Shown: positions 34,268 to 43,098 of the stretch, one piece after another
How positions within the stretch are numbered: position 1 is the stretch's first letter
Layout of the letters: every line of letters starts with the position of its first letter
DNA from: Phyllobacterium zundukense
GTDB taxonomy: Bacteria > Pseudomonadota > Alphaproteobacteria > Rhizobiales > Rhizobiaceae
Direction of reading: 5' to 3'
DNA: 64,000 nt
Assembly: GCF_025452195.1 (NCBI RefSeq)
Contig: NZ_CP104973.1
Coordinates: 124,001-188,000 of the forward strand
Notes under the pieces: model-generated
Told to the model about the DNA's origin: nothing
Databases searched by the model: none
Seen by the model: only the letters and a program-made list of their open reading frames with translations
Made by a program: the position numbers and the translations under genes

Positions 34268-34578
34268 TAAGGTGAACCCCTCTTTTGGTTGTTGGTACCA
34301 AAGGAGTTCTAAGCAACGAGCGTGCCAAGTCGTGTTCGTCGGTTAAAGACATCTGAATTATTCAAAATTATCAGCATATTATGGGTTTTCATAGTCAATG
34401 CATTTTTTGCAAGATGTTTGGTTCCGACTCTTTCGCAACCCCCTTTAGCTCATACTTTAGTCACATAGTTATATATGCTGATTTAATAGGCATGGACAGA
34501 GTGTAAAGATGCTTTGATATGGCATTGGCCTCCGTTTGATGTATGGTACTTCGACACCAACTCTTCCAAGGACAAAAA
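34268..34578. promoter_or_regulatory. divergent control region urtA / DUF442 gene
   Basis: A 311-bp AT-rich gap between divergent genes. It holds the sigma-54 promoter for urtA near its left end and must hold the promoter of the DUF442 gene on the right. The AT-rich centre (about 34350-34500) would suit IHF bending or enhancer sites. TGCA-N5-TGCA at 34399-34411 is shorter than an NtrC site. Confidence 0.55.
34312..34328 (-). promoter_or_regulatory. sigma-54 (RpoN) promoter for the urt operon
   Basis: Read on the minus strand the sequence is TTGGCACGCTCGTTGCT, matching the -24/-12 consensus (TGGCACG-N4-TTGCW) at every key base, with exact GG-N10-GC spacing. The predicted transcription start near 34301 leaves about a 35-nt leader before urtA. 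RpoN with NtrC control of urea uptake is established in related bacteria; NtrC sites upstream were not clear. Confidence 0.85.
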
Positions 34579-34917
34579 ATGGACATCCGTCAAATTGACG
34601 AAGATTTTGCCGTGACCGGCCAGATTTCACCCGATGATGTGCGCGATATTGTTGCCGCGGGCTATCAGGCGCTGATTTGCAACCGTCCGGACGGCGAATC
34701 GCCGGACCAGCCAGATTTCGCAGAAATTTCTCAGGTTGCCGAAAAAGCAGGCATTCCGATTTATTATGTTCCGGTTATCTCCGGTCAACTGACCCAGGAC
34801 GACGTCGACGCCATGGCTGCCGCTTTGGATGAAGCCAGTGGCCCGGTTCTTGCTTACTGCCGCTCTGGCGCACGCTCAACCAATATTTATGGCATCGTCC
34901 AACAGCGGAAAGGCTAG
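34579..34917 (+). CDS. TIGR01244-type sulfurtransferase / DUF442 phosphatase-like protein
   Basis: A 112-residue protein of the DUF442 family, a dual-specificity-phosphatase-like fold also found fused to metallo-hydrolases and sulfide-detoxification enzymes (Blh-like). The active-site loop is AYCRSGARST near residue 95 (Cys-x5-Arg pattern CRSGAR), and the N-terminal part reads DDVRDIVAAGYQALICNRPDGE. The start is the ATG at 34579 with AAGGA upstream; an ORF extension of 12 codons is not favoured. Its substrate is unknown. Convergent with the glutaryl-CoA dehydrogenase gene, two bases apart. Confidence 0.88.
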   Translation: MDIRQIDEDFAVTGQISPDDVRDIVAAGYQALICNRPDGESPDQPDFAEISQVAEKAGIPIYYVPVISGQLTQDDVDAMAAALDEASGPVLAYCRSGARSTNIYGIVQQRKG

Positions 34918-34919
34918 CC

Positions 34920-36110
34920 TCAGAAGAACGCCTGGATACCCGTCTGGGCGCGGCCTAAAATGAGGGCGTGCACGTCATGCGTGCCCTCATAGGTATTGAC
35001 CGTCTCAAGGTTCTGCGCGTGGCGCATGACATGATAGCCGATCTGGATGCCATTGCCGCCATGCATGTCGCGGGCGACACGGGCAATATCCAGCGCCTTG
35101 CCGCAATTGTTTCGCTTGATCAGACTGATCATCTCTGGCGCGACTTTGTCTTCGTCCATCAGACGGCCAACGCGCAACGCGGCTTGTAGTCCAAGCGCGA
35201 TTTCAGTCTGCATGTCCGCGAATTTCTTCTGAAATAGCTGCGTAGCGGCCAGCGGCCGCCCGAACTGCCTGCGATCAAGTCCATACTGCACAGTGCGCTG
35301 CCAGCAATCCTCAGCAGCGCCCATCACACCCCAGGAGATGCCGTAACGGGCGCGATTGAGGCAACCGAAAGGGCCCTTCAGGCCGGAAACATTCGGCAGC
35401 AGATGCTCTTCACCAACGACGACGCCATCCATGACGACTTCGCCCGTTATCGATGCGCGCAGCGAAAGCTTCCCGCCGATCTTGGGCGCAGAAAGACCCT
35501 GCATGCCCTTTTCCAGGACGAATCCCCTGATCTGGCCATCATGCGCGTCAGATTTAGCCCAGATGACAAAAACATCGGCTATGGGTGAATTGGAAATCCA
35601 CATCTTCGAGCCGGACAACCGATAGCCATCCGCGACTTTTGTCGCGCGGGTCTTCATCCCCGCCGGATCAGAGCCGGCATCAGGCTCGGTCAGGCCGAAA
35701 CAACCAATCCACTCACCCGAGCCAAGCTTTGGCAGGTATTTCCTGCGCTGCTCCTCGGAGCCGTAGGCATAGATCGGATACATGACCAGCGACGACTGAA
35801 CGCTCATCATGGAGCGATAACCGCTGTCGACACGCTCCACCTCTCGCGCCACAAGACCATACGCGACATAAGATGCTCCGGCGGTACCGTATTCTTCAGG
35901 CAAGGTCACACCAAGAAGGCCGGAATCGCCCATCAGCCTGAAAAGTTCGGGATCGGTCTTCTCTTCCAGATAGGCCTCTTCGATACGCGGCAGCAGCTCG
36001 CTTTGCGCGAAGGCGCGGGCGCTGTCGCGGATCATCCGCTCGTCTTCGGTCAATTGATCTTCCAAGAGAAAGGGATCAGTCCAGACAAAGGACGGCTTCG
36101 AATTGGCCAT
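34920..36110 (-). CDS. gcdH: glutaryl-CoA dehydrogenase (acyl-CoA dehydrogenase family)
   Basis: A 396-residue FAD enzyme converting glutaryl-CoA to crotonyl-CoA in lysine/tryptophan breakdown. The acyl-CoA dehydrogenase signatures are [13 protein letters not shown] and [32 protein letters not shown] (given in parts), the latter with the catalytic Glu in TYEGTHD. The N-terminal [18 protein letters not shown] is typical of GcdH, as is [11 protein letters not shown]. The start ATG at 36108-36110 has GGAGG eight bases upstream; a reading with 30 more residues is not supported. It is a single gene, divergent from mutL. General acyl-CoA dehydrogenase is the fallback name. Confidence 0.9.
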   Translation of the reverse strand: MANSKPSFVWTDPFLLEDQLTEDERMIRDSARAFAQSELLPRIEEAYLEEKTDPELFRLMGDSGLLGVTLPEEYGTAGASYVAYGLVAREVERVDSGYRSMMSVQSSLVMYPIYAYGSEEQRRKYLPKLGSGEWIGCFGLTEPDAGSDPAGMKTRATKVADGYRLSGSKMWISNSPIADVFVIWAKSDAHDGQIRGFVLEKGMQGLSAPKIGGKLSLRASITGEVVMDGVVVGEEHLLPNVSGLKGPFGCLNRARYGISWGVMGAAEDCWQRTVQYGLDRRQFGRPLAATQLFQKKFADMQTEIALGLQAALRVGRLMDEDKVAPEMISLIKRNNCGKALDIARVARDMHGGNGIQIGYHVMRHAQNLETVNTYEGTHDVHALILGRAQTGIQAFF

Positions 36111-36244
36111 TTGAGTTTCCTCCTTGATGTGGAAAAGCCCTATCATCAAACTTGTGTCCAAAGCCAGATGGATGTCCAAATGTTTCCTGAGGACAGCCAA
36201 CCCGCCGGATTTCCGTCGAAGGACGAATCCAGTATAGGTTTTCG

Positions 36245-38104
36245 ATGGCTATCAAGCAGCTGACCGAAACAATCATAAACCAGATCGCCGCGGGCGAAGT
36301 CATCGAACGCCCGGCGAGCGTAGTGAAAGAACTCGTCGAGAATGCTATCGACGCCGGCGCAACCCGCATCGACATCGTTACCGCCGGCGGCGGCAAGAAT
36401 TTGATCCGCGTCAGCGACAATGGATCCGGTATTCCTTCGGACGAGTTGCCTCTGGCCGTTGCGCGTCACTGTACTTCAAAGCTTACCGACAATGTTCATG
36501 ACATACGCGCGCTCGGCTTTCGCGGTGAAGCACTGCCATCAATCGGCTCGGTATCACGGCTTTCGATGAAATCGCGAATAGCCGAGGCGGATTCCGGATT
36601 TGAAGTCAACGTTCACGGTGGACGCCTGGAGGGGCCTCGCCCGACGCCGATGAATGGCGGAACGATCGCAGAAGTGCGTGATCTGTTTTTTGCGACGCCT
36701 GCACGACTGAAGTTCATGAAAACGGATCGCGCCGAAGCTACCGCCATAAGCGATGTGGTCAAACGCGTCGCGATCGCTTTTCCGCATATCCGCTTTTCCA
36801 TTGCCGGAAGCGACCGCACACCTTTGGATCTTGCCGCAACCGGTGCGGGATCGGCAGGTATGCTGGAGCGCATTTCGCAGGTGCTCGGCAAGGAGTTTCC
36901 CGAAAACGCCATTGCTATCGATGCAATGCGCGATGGTGTGCGCCTATCTGGCTTTGCTGGCATTCCTGCATTCAATCGCGCCAACAGCCTGCAGCAATTC
37001 GCCTATGTGAACGGACGACCCGTCCGCGACAAGCAAATCTGGGGCGCGATACGCGGCGCCTATGCCGATGTGATTTCGCGCGACCGGCATCCGGTAGTCG
37101 TGCTTTTCTTCAATCTTGATCCGGCTCTTGTTGACGTCAATGTGCATCCGGCCAAAGCCGATGTGCGCTTCCGTGATCCTGGGCTCGTGCGGGGGTTGAT
37201 CGTCGGGGCAATTCGCGAAGCACTCGGCCAATCCGGCATCCGCGCCGCGACCAGCGGTGCCGAGGCGATGCTGAATTCATTCCGACTTGGCGGCATGGGA
37301 CCAATCCGACCAGCAGCAGCACAGCGCTGGCAGGGCGCAGCTGCGGTCAATCAGAACTACAATGTCCAGCAATCGCCCTATCGCCCGTTCGCTACGGAGC
37401 CAGCCGCACTGCATGGTGGAGAGGGTTTTGCGGAAACGGTTCAAACCTTCCTTTACGATGGTGCAACGGCGCTTACCACGGACACACGGGCTGGGATGGC
37501 TGAGGCTCCACACGAGCTGTTGTCGACAACACTCGGGGCCGCAAGAGCGCAGATCCATGCCAATTATATCGTCTCACAGACAGAAGACAGTCTGGTCATT
37601 GTCGACCAACATGCGGCACACGAGCGGCTGGTCTATGAGGCACTGAAAAATGCGCTTCATTCGCAGCCCCTGCCCGCGCAGATGCTGCTTATCCCCGAAA
37701 TCGTTGATTTGCCGGAAGAAGATGTCGGGCGGCTTGTAGCCCACGCGGAGACATTGGCGCGCTTCGGCCTCGGCATTGAATCTTTCGGGCCAGGTGCGAT
37801 TGTCGTGCGTGAAACGCCCTCCATGCTGGGAGAAATCGATACGCAGAAACTGATCCGCGATCTTGCGGATGAAATTGCCGAACACGATACATCCGACGGT
37901 CTTAAAGCCATTCTCGATCACGTTGCCGCGACCATGGCGTGCCATGGCTCTGTTCGCGCCGGACGACGCTTGAAACCTGACGAAATGAATGCCCTGCTGC
38001 GCCAGATGGAGGAAACGCCAGGCTCCGGTACCTGTAATCACGGCCGCCCCACCTATATTGAATTGAAGTTGACAGACATTGAGCGCTTGTTTGGCCGCAG
38101 GTGA
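36245..38104 (+). CDS. mutL: DNA mismatch repair protein MutL
   Basis: A 619-residue GHKL ATPase that couples mismatch recognition by MutS to strand incision and excision. The ATP-site motifs are all present in the first 110 residues: [27 protein letters not shown] and [15 protein letters not shown]. The transducer domain extends to about 330 with VNGRPVRDK and [14 protein letters not shown]; a low-complexity linker at about 350-420 precedes the C-terminal dimerisation domain ([13 protein letters not shown]). Whether it has endonuclease activity depends on the DQHAxxER motif, which is present (DQHAAHER), as in non-E. coli MutL. The start is the ATG at 36245 with TAGG upstream. Confidence 0.97.
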   Translation: MAIKQLTETIINQIAAGEVIERPASVVKELVENAIDAGATRIDIVTAGGGKNLIRVSDNGSGIPSDELPLAVARHCTSKLTDNVHDIRALGFRGEALPSIGSVSRLSMKSRIAEADSGFEVNVHGGRLEGPRPTPMNGGTIAEVRDLFFATPARLKFMKTDRAEATAISDVVKRVAIAFPHIRFSIAGSDRTPLDLAATGAGSAGMLERISQVLGKEFPENAIAIDAMRDGVRLSGFAGIPAFNRANSLQQFAYVNGRPVRDKQIWGAIRGAYADVISRDRHPVVVLFFNLDPALVDVNVHPAKADVRFRDPGLVRGLIVGAIREALGQSGIRAATSGAEAMLNSFRLGGMGPIRPAAAQRWQGAAAVNQNYNVQQSPYRPFATEPAALHGGEGFAETVQTFLYDGATALTTDTRAGMAEAPHELLSTTLGAARAQIHANYIVSQTEDSLVIVDQHAAHERLVYEALKNALHSQPLPAQMLLIPEIVDLPEEDVGRLVAHAETLARFGLGIESFGPGAIVVRETPSMLGEIDTQKLIRDLADEIAEHDTSDGLKAILDHVAATMACHGSVRAGRRLKPDEMNALLRQMEETPGSGTCNHGRPTYIELKLTDIERLFGRR

Positions 38105-38166
38105 GTCTTGACCGGCACGACCCCGGGCGCCTAAATGAAATGAATTGATAAAACCGGAACGCATTT

Positions 38167-38403
38167 ATGAACAGATTTGAAGGCCCTGGCTCGCGCGAAG
38201 CCAAAATCCGCTATCTCGACGGCGATTTCCAGGTCCTGTCGCCGGGCTCCTATGTCTTGTGTTCCGTTACCTCCGAAAAGATCCCGCTTGACGAACTGAA
38301 GTACTGGAGCGTCGCGCGGCAGGAAGCCTACGCCGACGCACGGATTTCATTGGAGTGCGAGATCGAGATGAACCCCGCTCTGCGTCAACGCAGCAAGGCC
38401 TGA
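38167..38403 (+). CDS. DUF2093 protein, 78 aa
   Basis: A 78-residue protein matching the alphaproteobacterial DUF2093 pattern: REAKIRYLDGDFQVLSPGSYVLCSVTSEKIPLDELKYWSVARQEAYADA (core, in parts). Function is unknown; soluble, no signal peptide. It lies 62 bp after mutL and one base before the lipoprotein gene; the three probably form one transcript. The order mutL-DUF2093 recurs in Rhizobiales. Confidence 0.88.
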   Translation: MNRFEGPGSREAKIRYLDGDFQVLSPGSYVLCSVTSEKIPLDELKYWSVARQEAYADARISLECEIEMNPALRQRSKA

Positions 38404-38404
38404 G

Positions 38405-38860
38405 ATGCGCTCGAGGCGCGCGGTACTACTTTCGCTTCTTGCTGCCGCTACGCTGGCGAGTGGCTGCACCACAGATAGCGCGAGCCGCGAGCCGACCTAT
38501 AGCGGACCAACGAAAACCATACGCGGCTATCTGCGAGGTTCTCCCTATACGTGGCTTACGGCAAGTTCCGTCGTATACATCAATGCCTATGACGCCACAG
38601 GAGGGAATTCCTCCCACATGCCCAAGATCGGGGGGACGAGTTTCACACTCAACCGCAACGGCTATTTCCCCGTGGCATATGAAATCGAGATTCCAGCGAG
38701 TGGATCGGTGCCGCGCGTTGCGCTTTCCGTCGAAATTCGGCGCGGAGGCAATATTCTCTTCTCGAATGACCGCAACTTCAGCCAGACGACCGGACGCAAT
38801 CTCGACATACCCATGCGCGAAGCACCGCCGAGAATTCGGAATTTCCGCGGGCGGTTATGA
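38405..38860 (+). CDS. YbaY/YscW-like lipoprotein
   Basis: A 151-residue lipoprotein: basic start (MRSRRAVLLS), hydrophobic stretch and lipobox LASGC with Cys21 as the lipidation site. The mature part contains one beta-sandwich of the YbaY/YscW (pilotin-like) type, with VVYINAYDATGG and SVEIRRGGNILFSNDRNF. The outer membrane is the likely location, as position +2 is Thr, not Asp. It starts one base after the DUF2093 gene and its last 6 bp overlap the convergent lpxK. Confidence 0.82.
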   Translation: MRSRRAVLLSLLAAATLASGCTTDSASREPTYSGPTKTIRGYLRGSPYTWLTASSVVYINAYDATGGNSSHMPKIGGTSFTLNRNGYFPVAYEIEIPASGSVPRVALSVEIRRGGNILFSNDRNFSQTTGRNLDIPMREAPPRIRNFRGRL

Positions 38861-39886
38861 GCGTTTGAGAGAACGCATCCGGGCGCGATCTCGCGTTTCC
38901 CGAATGATGCGTAACGCAGTCTGAGGATGACTGAAAACGAGCTCCACCTCCAGAACCAGGACCCGCGACGCGAACTCTTTCGCGGCCGGGCTACCGTCCA
39001 GCAACCGCACTTGGTCCTTTGCCGTTGTAATCAAAGTAAGACCGTCCTTGCCGGCGTCCCTTACAAGATCGGCAACGTCCTCGTCCTTATAGGGGTGATG
39101 GTCGGGGAACGATCTTGTTTGCTCGACCTTTGCACCCGCCTCTTCAAGCGTCCTGAAAAATTTGGATGGATCGCCAATGCCTGCAAAAGCGAGCAAGCGT
39201 CTATCGGTTATCCCCTCCAGTGCTTTGGGTTTGAGGACGGCCTCGTAAACGGGCTTGGCCGCACGCGCAGCGTTTCGGACCAGTTTGTCAGCTCTGTTGG
39301 CCGTGCCGATCTTCAGCAACGCGTCGGTACGAACCAACTGGTCGGTCAAGGGCGCGCGCAAGGGCCCACCCGGAAAGACGTGGCCATTGCCGATGCCGCG
39401 TCCGGCATCTACGACAAGCAGAGCATAGTCGAAGTGAAGACGGGCGCTTTGAAAGCCATCATCCATGATGATGAAGTCGCACCCCGCATCCTGTAACGAC
39501 TCTGCACCGGCAAGACGGTCTGTGCACACGACCACCGGTGCATGCCGTGCGAGCAGCATCGGCTCGTCACCAACATGGCGGGCACTGTCGTGGTCCCGAT
39601 CAACGCGGTGCAGACCGGAGAATGCGCCGCCATAGCCACGCGAAACAATGCCTGGCTTGAGGCCTGCTGCGGTCGCCGCCTGTGCAAACGCTATGGATGT
39701 CGGCGTTTTGCCTGCTCCGCCCAAGGTGAAGTTACCGATACACAGTACAGGCAAAGGTATGGCTGGCGGCTTGGCCCGGCGCATACGCCGTCCGGCAACT
39801 ATTCCATATATTTTTGAAAGAGGGCTCAGAGCCCGAGCGCGCCAGTCCGGTTTCTCCCACCAGAACGGAGGCGCTTCGCTCGTCAT
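38855..39886 (-). CDS. lpxK: tetraacyldisaccharide 4'-kinase
   Basis: A 343-residue inner-membrane-associated kinase that phosphorylates the 4' position of the lipid A disaccharide. The P-loop is GNFTLGGAGKTPT near residue 51, followed by the family mark SRGYGG and VVCTDR; VIMDDGFQ-like text (FIIMDDGFQSARL) contains the catalytic Asp region. The start is the ATG overlapping the waaA stop (ATGA at 39883-39886). It is the last gene of the LPS cluster and overlaps the convergent lipoprotein gene by 6 bp. Confidence 0.96.
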   Translation of the reverse strand: MTSEAPPFWWEKPDWRARALSPLSKIYGIVAGRRMRRAKPPAIPLPVLCIGNFTLGGAGKTPTSIAFAQAATAAGLKPGIVSRGYGGAFSGLHRVDRDHDSARHVGDEPMLLARHAPVVVCTDRLAGAESLQDAGCDFIIMDDGFQSARLHFDYALLVVDAGRGIGNGHVFPGGPLRAPLTDQLVRTDALLKIGTANRADKLVRNAARAAKPVYEAVLKPKALEGITDRRLLAFAGIGDPSKFFRTLEEAGAKVEQTRSFPDHHPYKDEDVADLVRDAGKDGLTLITTAKDQVRLLDGSPAAKEFASRVLVLEVELVFSHPQTALRIIRETRDRARMRSLKRS

Positions 39887-41202
39887 TTCCAGCCTTCGCG
39901 ATTGCTCAGACGTGCCTGCAAGACCAGAGGCTGGATAAAGGGTTCAAGCGCGGTCATGGTGCGGGTCAACGAGCCGCGCATGTCTTCGACGGTCTTTAAC
40001 CCGGCATCGATCATGATTTGGCGTTCTACAGGGTTGTTGAAAAGGTAATTCACCGCGCCAGCCAACATGTCCTTGTCGCGTACAAGCTTGGCGCCGCCAT
40101 TCTTGATCAGACGCTGGTAGGAGTCGCGGAAATTCTGGACATTTCGCCCGGAAAGAATAGCGGACTTCAGCATGGCGGGTTCCAGGGGGTTCTGCCCGCC
40201 TTGGGCCGTCAACGAGCGGCCGACAAAGGCGATTTCCGTCAGCCGCAGATAAAGTCCCATGTCGCCTATCGTATCGCCAAGATAAATGTCGGTATCGGGC
40301 TCAATCTGATCTCCCCGACTCCGTAGCGCGACCTTCATGCCCAACTTCTCAATCTCGGCTGCAATCTGCGCTGCACGATCCGGATGGCGGGGAACGATGA
40401 TGGTCAGCAAGTCGCGATGCCGCGCCTTCAGCATATGGTGGACCTGCGCAACGACCGCCTCTTCGCCCTGGTGGGTCGAAATGGCCGCCCAAATCTTGCG
40501 CGATCCGATCATACGCTGGAGCGAAGCAAGCTCTGCATTGTTTACCGGCGGCACGGCGGTGTCGACCTTCAGATTGCCCGAAACCGTCACCGGCCTTGCA
40601 CCAAGGGCGCGGAACCGTTCGCCATCGACTTCGGATTGGGCGACAACATGCGCAAGGTTTTCAAACAAAGCTTCGGCGATTGACGCGCGCCTGTGCCACG
40701 ATGCGAAAGAGCGATCCGACAAACGGCCGTTGACGAGAACTTGCGGGACCCGCCGCGTCCCGAGTTCGAGGATCGTCATCGGCCAGATTTCGGATTCGCA
40801 GATGACTGCGAGGTCGGGCTGCCAGTGGGTTAGAAAACGATCGACTGCAGGCTTCAGGTCGAGCGGGACATACTGATGAATGACCCGGTCCCCGAGGCGT
40901 TCCTGCACCATCTTCGCAGATGTGACGGTGCCCGTCGTCAGGACCACATGGATGCCTGTGTCGATAATTGCTTCCACAAGCGGCGTGACAGCCGATGTCT
41001 CGCCCACACTGGCCGCATGAACCCAAATGAGTGGCCCCGAAGGGCGGGCAACGCTCGCATTGCCGTAGCGCTCGCCATGACGACCGCGCTCTTCCTTGCC
41101 TTTGCTCGCGCGGAAAGCCACATAGGCGCCAACAATCGGGAAGGCTGCTGCACCGACCCATCGATAGGTGCTCAGGACAAATCTAGCCCAACGTTCGCTC
41201 AT
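39883..41202 (-). CDS. waaA: 3-deoxy-D-manno-octulosonic acid transferase (Kdo transferase)
   Basis: A 439-residue GT30 glycosyltransferase adding Kdo from CMP-Kdo to lipid IVA. An N-terminal helix anchors it to the inner membrane (about residues 8-26). The motif IWVHAASVGE near residue 55 carries the catalytic Glu. The GT-B C-terminal half has VPRHPDR, DTIGDMGLYLRLTEIAFVGRSL and GGQNPLEPA. The start ATG overlaps the stop of the DUF374 gene (ATGA), and its own stop overlaps lpxK, so the cluster is fully coupled. Confidence 0.96.
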   Translation of the reverse strand: MSERWARFVLSTYRWVGAAAFPIVGAYVAFRASKGKEERGRHGERYGNASVARPSGPLIWVHAASVGETSAVTPLVEAIIDTGIHVVLTTGTVTSAKMVQERLGDRVIHQYVPLDLKPAVDRFLTHWQPDLAVICESEIWPMTILELGTRRVPQVLVNGRLSDRSFASWHRRASIAEALFENLAHVVAQSEVDGERFRALGARPVTVSGNLKVDTAVPPVNNAELASLQRMIGSRKIWAAISTHQGEEAVVAQVHHMLKARHRDLLTIIVPRHPDRAAQIAAEIEKLGMKVALRSRGDQIEPDTDIYLGDTIGDMGLYLRLTEIAFVGRSLTAQGGQNPLEPAMLKSAILSGRNVQNFRDSYQRLIKNGGAKLVRDKDMLAGAVNYLFNNPVERQIMIDAGLKTVEDMRGSLTRTMTALEPFIQPLVLQARLSNREGWK

Positions 41203-41972
41203 GCTCTACCATCCACCAACTCATGCACCCGAACGGTGTTCGCATTCAAACTATTGGTCAATTCGACACGTTTGGCTTCAAGCATTGCATCGTCGGCATC
41301 CTCCGGCACGAAAATAGGGTCGCCAATAATCAGCCCCGACCTGCCAAAGGGCAAGGGAATGGCGGTCTTGTCCCAGCTCTTCTCCAAGACTTTTCGTTTA
41401 GACGTCAGGTAGCAAATCGGGAGAATTGGGCGGCCAGACAGCTTGGCAAGAAGGATGACGCCAATTCCGGATTCACGCGGCGTCCCGTGCGGGATATCAG
41501 CAATCATGGCAGCGGTCTTACCTTCCTTGAGTGCTTTTTTCAAGGCGAGCAAGGCGCGCGCACCACCCTTTACCGTCCCCCTTACCCGGTCCCTTCCACC
41601 TGAACCGCGCACGATCTCGACGCCAAAGCGTTCAGCGACACGTGCATTGAGTTCAGCGTCCTTGCTTTTCGAGAACATGGCAACAAAGCGAACACCACGC
41701 GGCATCAGGAATGGCGCCATCAGGTGCTGGCCGTGCCAGGCAACAGCTATGAAAGGCTCGCCGCCACGCTTCATTTCCTCTAGATCGGAGGAACCGGGAA
41801 GCCTCGGGTTGGTAGCATTGACCAGCCGGAAAAACTGCGTGATCAGAAAAGCGATCATCGAGCGGACCATCGGCGAGTTTGCCAAGGGGCCACGTACCCT
41901 TCGCCAAAAACGTTTCAGCATCCCGCTCTTTCGCCGGGGAGACTTGGTTGCCGCTGGGATGTGTTCACTCAT
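41199..41972 (-). CDS. DUF374 lysophospholipid acyltransferase-family protein
   Basis: A 257-residue member of the DUF374/PlsC-like acyltransferase family. The acceptor-site motif WHGQHLMAPFL near residue 85 stands in for the HxxxxD block, and further marks are GVEIVRGSGGRDRVRG and MIADIPHGTPRESGIG. In many alphaproteobacteria this gene precedes waaA, implying a role in lipid A or LPS acylation; this is inference. The start is the ATG at 41970-41972; a GTG at 41993 with AAGGCGG upstream is a serious alternative and would add seven residues. Confidence 0.86.
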   Translation of the reverse strand: MSEHIPAATKSPRRKSGMLKRFWRRVRGPLANSPMVRSMIAFLITQFFRLVNATNPRLPGSSDLEEMKRGGEPFIAVAWHGQHLMAPFLMPRGVRFVAMFSKSKDAELNARVAERFGVEIVRGSGGRDRVRGTVKGGARALLALKKALKEGKTAAMIADIPHGTPRESGIGVILLAKLSGRPILPICYLTSKRKVLEKSWDKTAIPLPFGRSGLIIGDPIFVPEDADDAMLEAKRVELTNSLNANTVRVHELVDGRA

Positions 41973-41999
41973 GTCGATAGGTCGTGACCGCACCAGCGA

Positions 42000-42248
42000 T
42001 CAATCCGCCTTGCCTGTGACTGGATCCAGCAACTTATGCATGTGCACGATGAAATAGCGCATGTGCGCATTATCGACCGTCTGCTGTGCTTTGGATTTCC
42101 ACGCACGCTGTGCAGTTTCGAAATTTGGATAGATGCCGACAATATCGAGCTTGTCGAGATCGCGAAATTCAACGCCGCCCAATTTCTTCAACTCGCCGCC
42201 AAAGACGAGATGAAGCAGTTGCTTTTGATCTGATGCGTTTTCGCTCAT
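42000..42248 (-). CDS. DUF4170 protein, 82 aa
   Basis: An 82-residue soluble protein of the alphaproteobacterial DUF4170 family: LLHLVFGGELKKLGG, FRDLDKLDIVGIYPNFETAQRAWKSKAQQTVDNAHMRYFIVHMHKLLDP (given as marks). The fold suggests a small alpha-beta domain; function is unknown. The start is the ATG at 42246-42248. It always seems to sit next to LPS genes in this group, here between cysQ and the DUF374 gene. Confidence 0.88.
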   Translation of the reverse strand: MSENASDQKQLLHLVFGGELKKLGGVEFRDLDKLDIVGIYPNFETAQRAWKSKAQQTVDNAHMRYFIVHMHKLLDPVTGKAD

Positions 42249-42288
42249 GGTTGCCCATCCAAATGATCGAATTGAAGTTACTGCCTGT

Positions 42289-43098
42289 TTATCCGAAGGC
42301 GGTTTCGGCGACAACGGCCAACATGTTATCCATTAGTAGACCGCTGGCCGCAACGAGTCCCTCATGCCGGTAATCGCCGGTACTGGTATTGCGTAAGCCA
42401 TAGGCGAGTGGCTTGCCATCAGCTGTCAAGACATTGCCACCCGCCTCCGAAAGGATGAGGTCCGCCGCAGCCAAATCCCAGTCATGCGAGTTGGGGCGTA
42501 CAAAAGTGCCAGCAATATCGCCACGCGCCACCATGGCGATCCGATAAGCTAGCGAAGCCACATAAGGAGCATGTTCGATGGAAGCAAGGAAACGCTCGGG
42601 CAGTCTTTTCAAAAATGCACCAGGGCCCGCTATCTTGAATGGCTGGTTCTCGGCCTGAACGTGTATAGCACTGCCATTTTGCTCCGCGCCGAAACCCGGC
42701 AATGCCGTGAATATTTCCTCGCGCGCAGGACAGTCGAGTACACCTGCGACCGGCCGCCCGTTTTCTACGACGGCAACGCTGACACACCAGACATCCTGCC
42801 CTTCGATAAAGGCGCGAGTTCCATCGATCGGATCGACCACAAAGAAGCGTTGTCTGGATGAGGCTACCCGTTCATCAAGCGTCTCTTCCGATATCCAGCC
42901 ATAGTCTGGCCGTGCGGTCAGCAACATGTCCTTCAGATACTTGTCTGCGGCAAGGTCTGCTTCTGTAACGGGCGAATTGCCTGTCTTCATCCAGATTTGC
43001 GGCGCTTGCTTAAAATACGAGAGCGCTATTCGTCCCGCACCTTCTGCAGCCTCACGTATCAGTTCGAGATCTTCGCGATTTTGTCTATTTGCCGGCAA
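42289..43098 (-). CDS. cysQ: 3'(2'),5'-bisphosphate nucleotidase / inositol-phosphatase family (CysQ-like)
   Basis: A 269-residue Mg-dependent phosphatase of the inositol monophosphatase superfamily. Metal-binding motifs are SEET near residue 70, DPIDGTRAFIEG near residue 90 and the C-terminal HDWDLAAADLILSEAGG near 207. CysQ-type members hydrolyse 3'-phosphoadenosine 5'-phosphate from sulfate assimilation; general inositol phosphatase is the alternative. The start is a TTG at 43096-43098 with AAGG eight bases upstream; no ATG fits before residue 37. It overlaps the pmbA stop by 14 bp. Confidence 0.88.
   Translation of the reverse strand: MPANRQNREDLELIREAAEGAGRIALSYFKQAPQIWMKTGNSPVTEADLAADKYLKDMLLTARPDYGWISEETLDERVASSRQRFFVVDPIDGTRAFIEGQDVWCVSVAVVENGRPVAGVLDCPAREEIFTALPGFGAEQNGSAIHVQAENQPFKIAGPGAFLKRLPERFLASIEHAPYVASLAYRIAMVARGDIAGTFVRPNSHDWDLAAADLILSEAGGNVLTADGKPLAYGLRNTSTGDYRHEGLVAASGLLMDNMLAVVAETAFG

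Noticed and set aside
34399..34411. TGCA-N5-TGCA as an NtrC enhancer for urtA
   Set aside because: The NtrC consensus needs TGCACC-N5-GGTGCA, with wider spacing between the TGCA halves; this is likely chance in AT-rich DNA.
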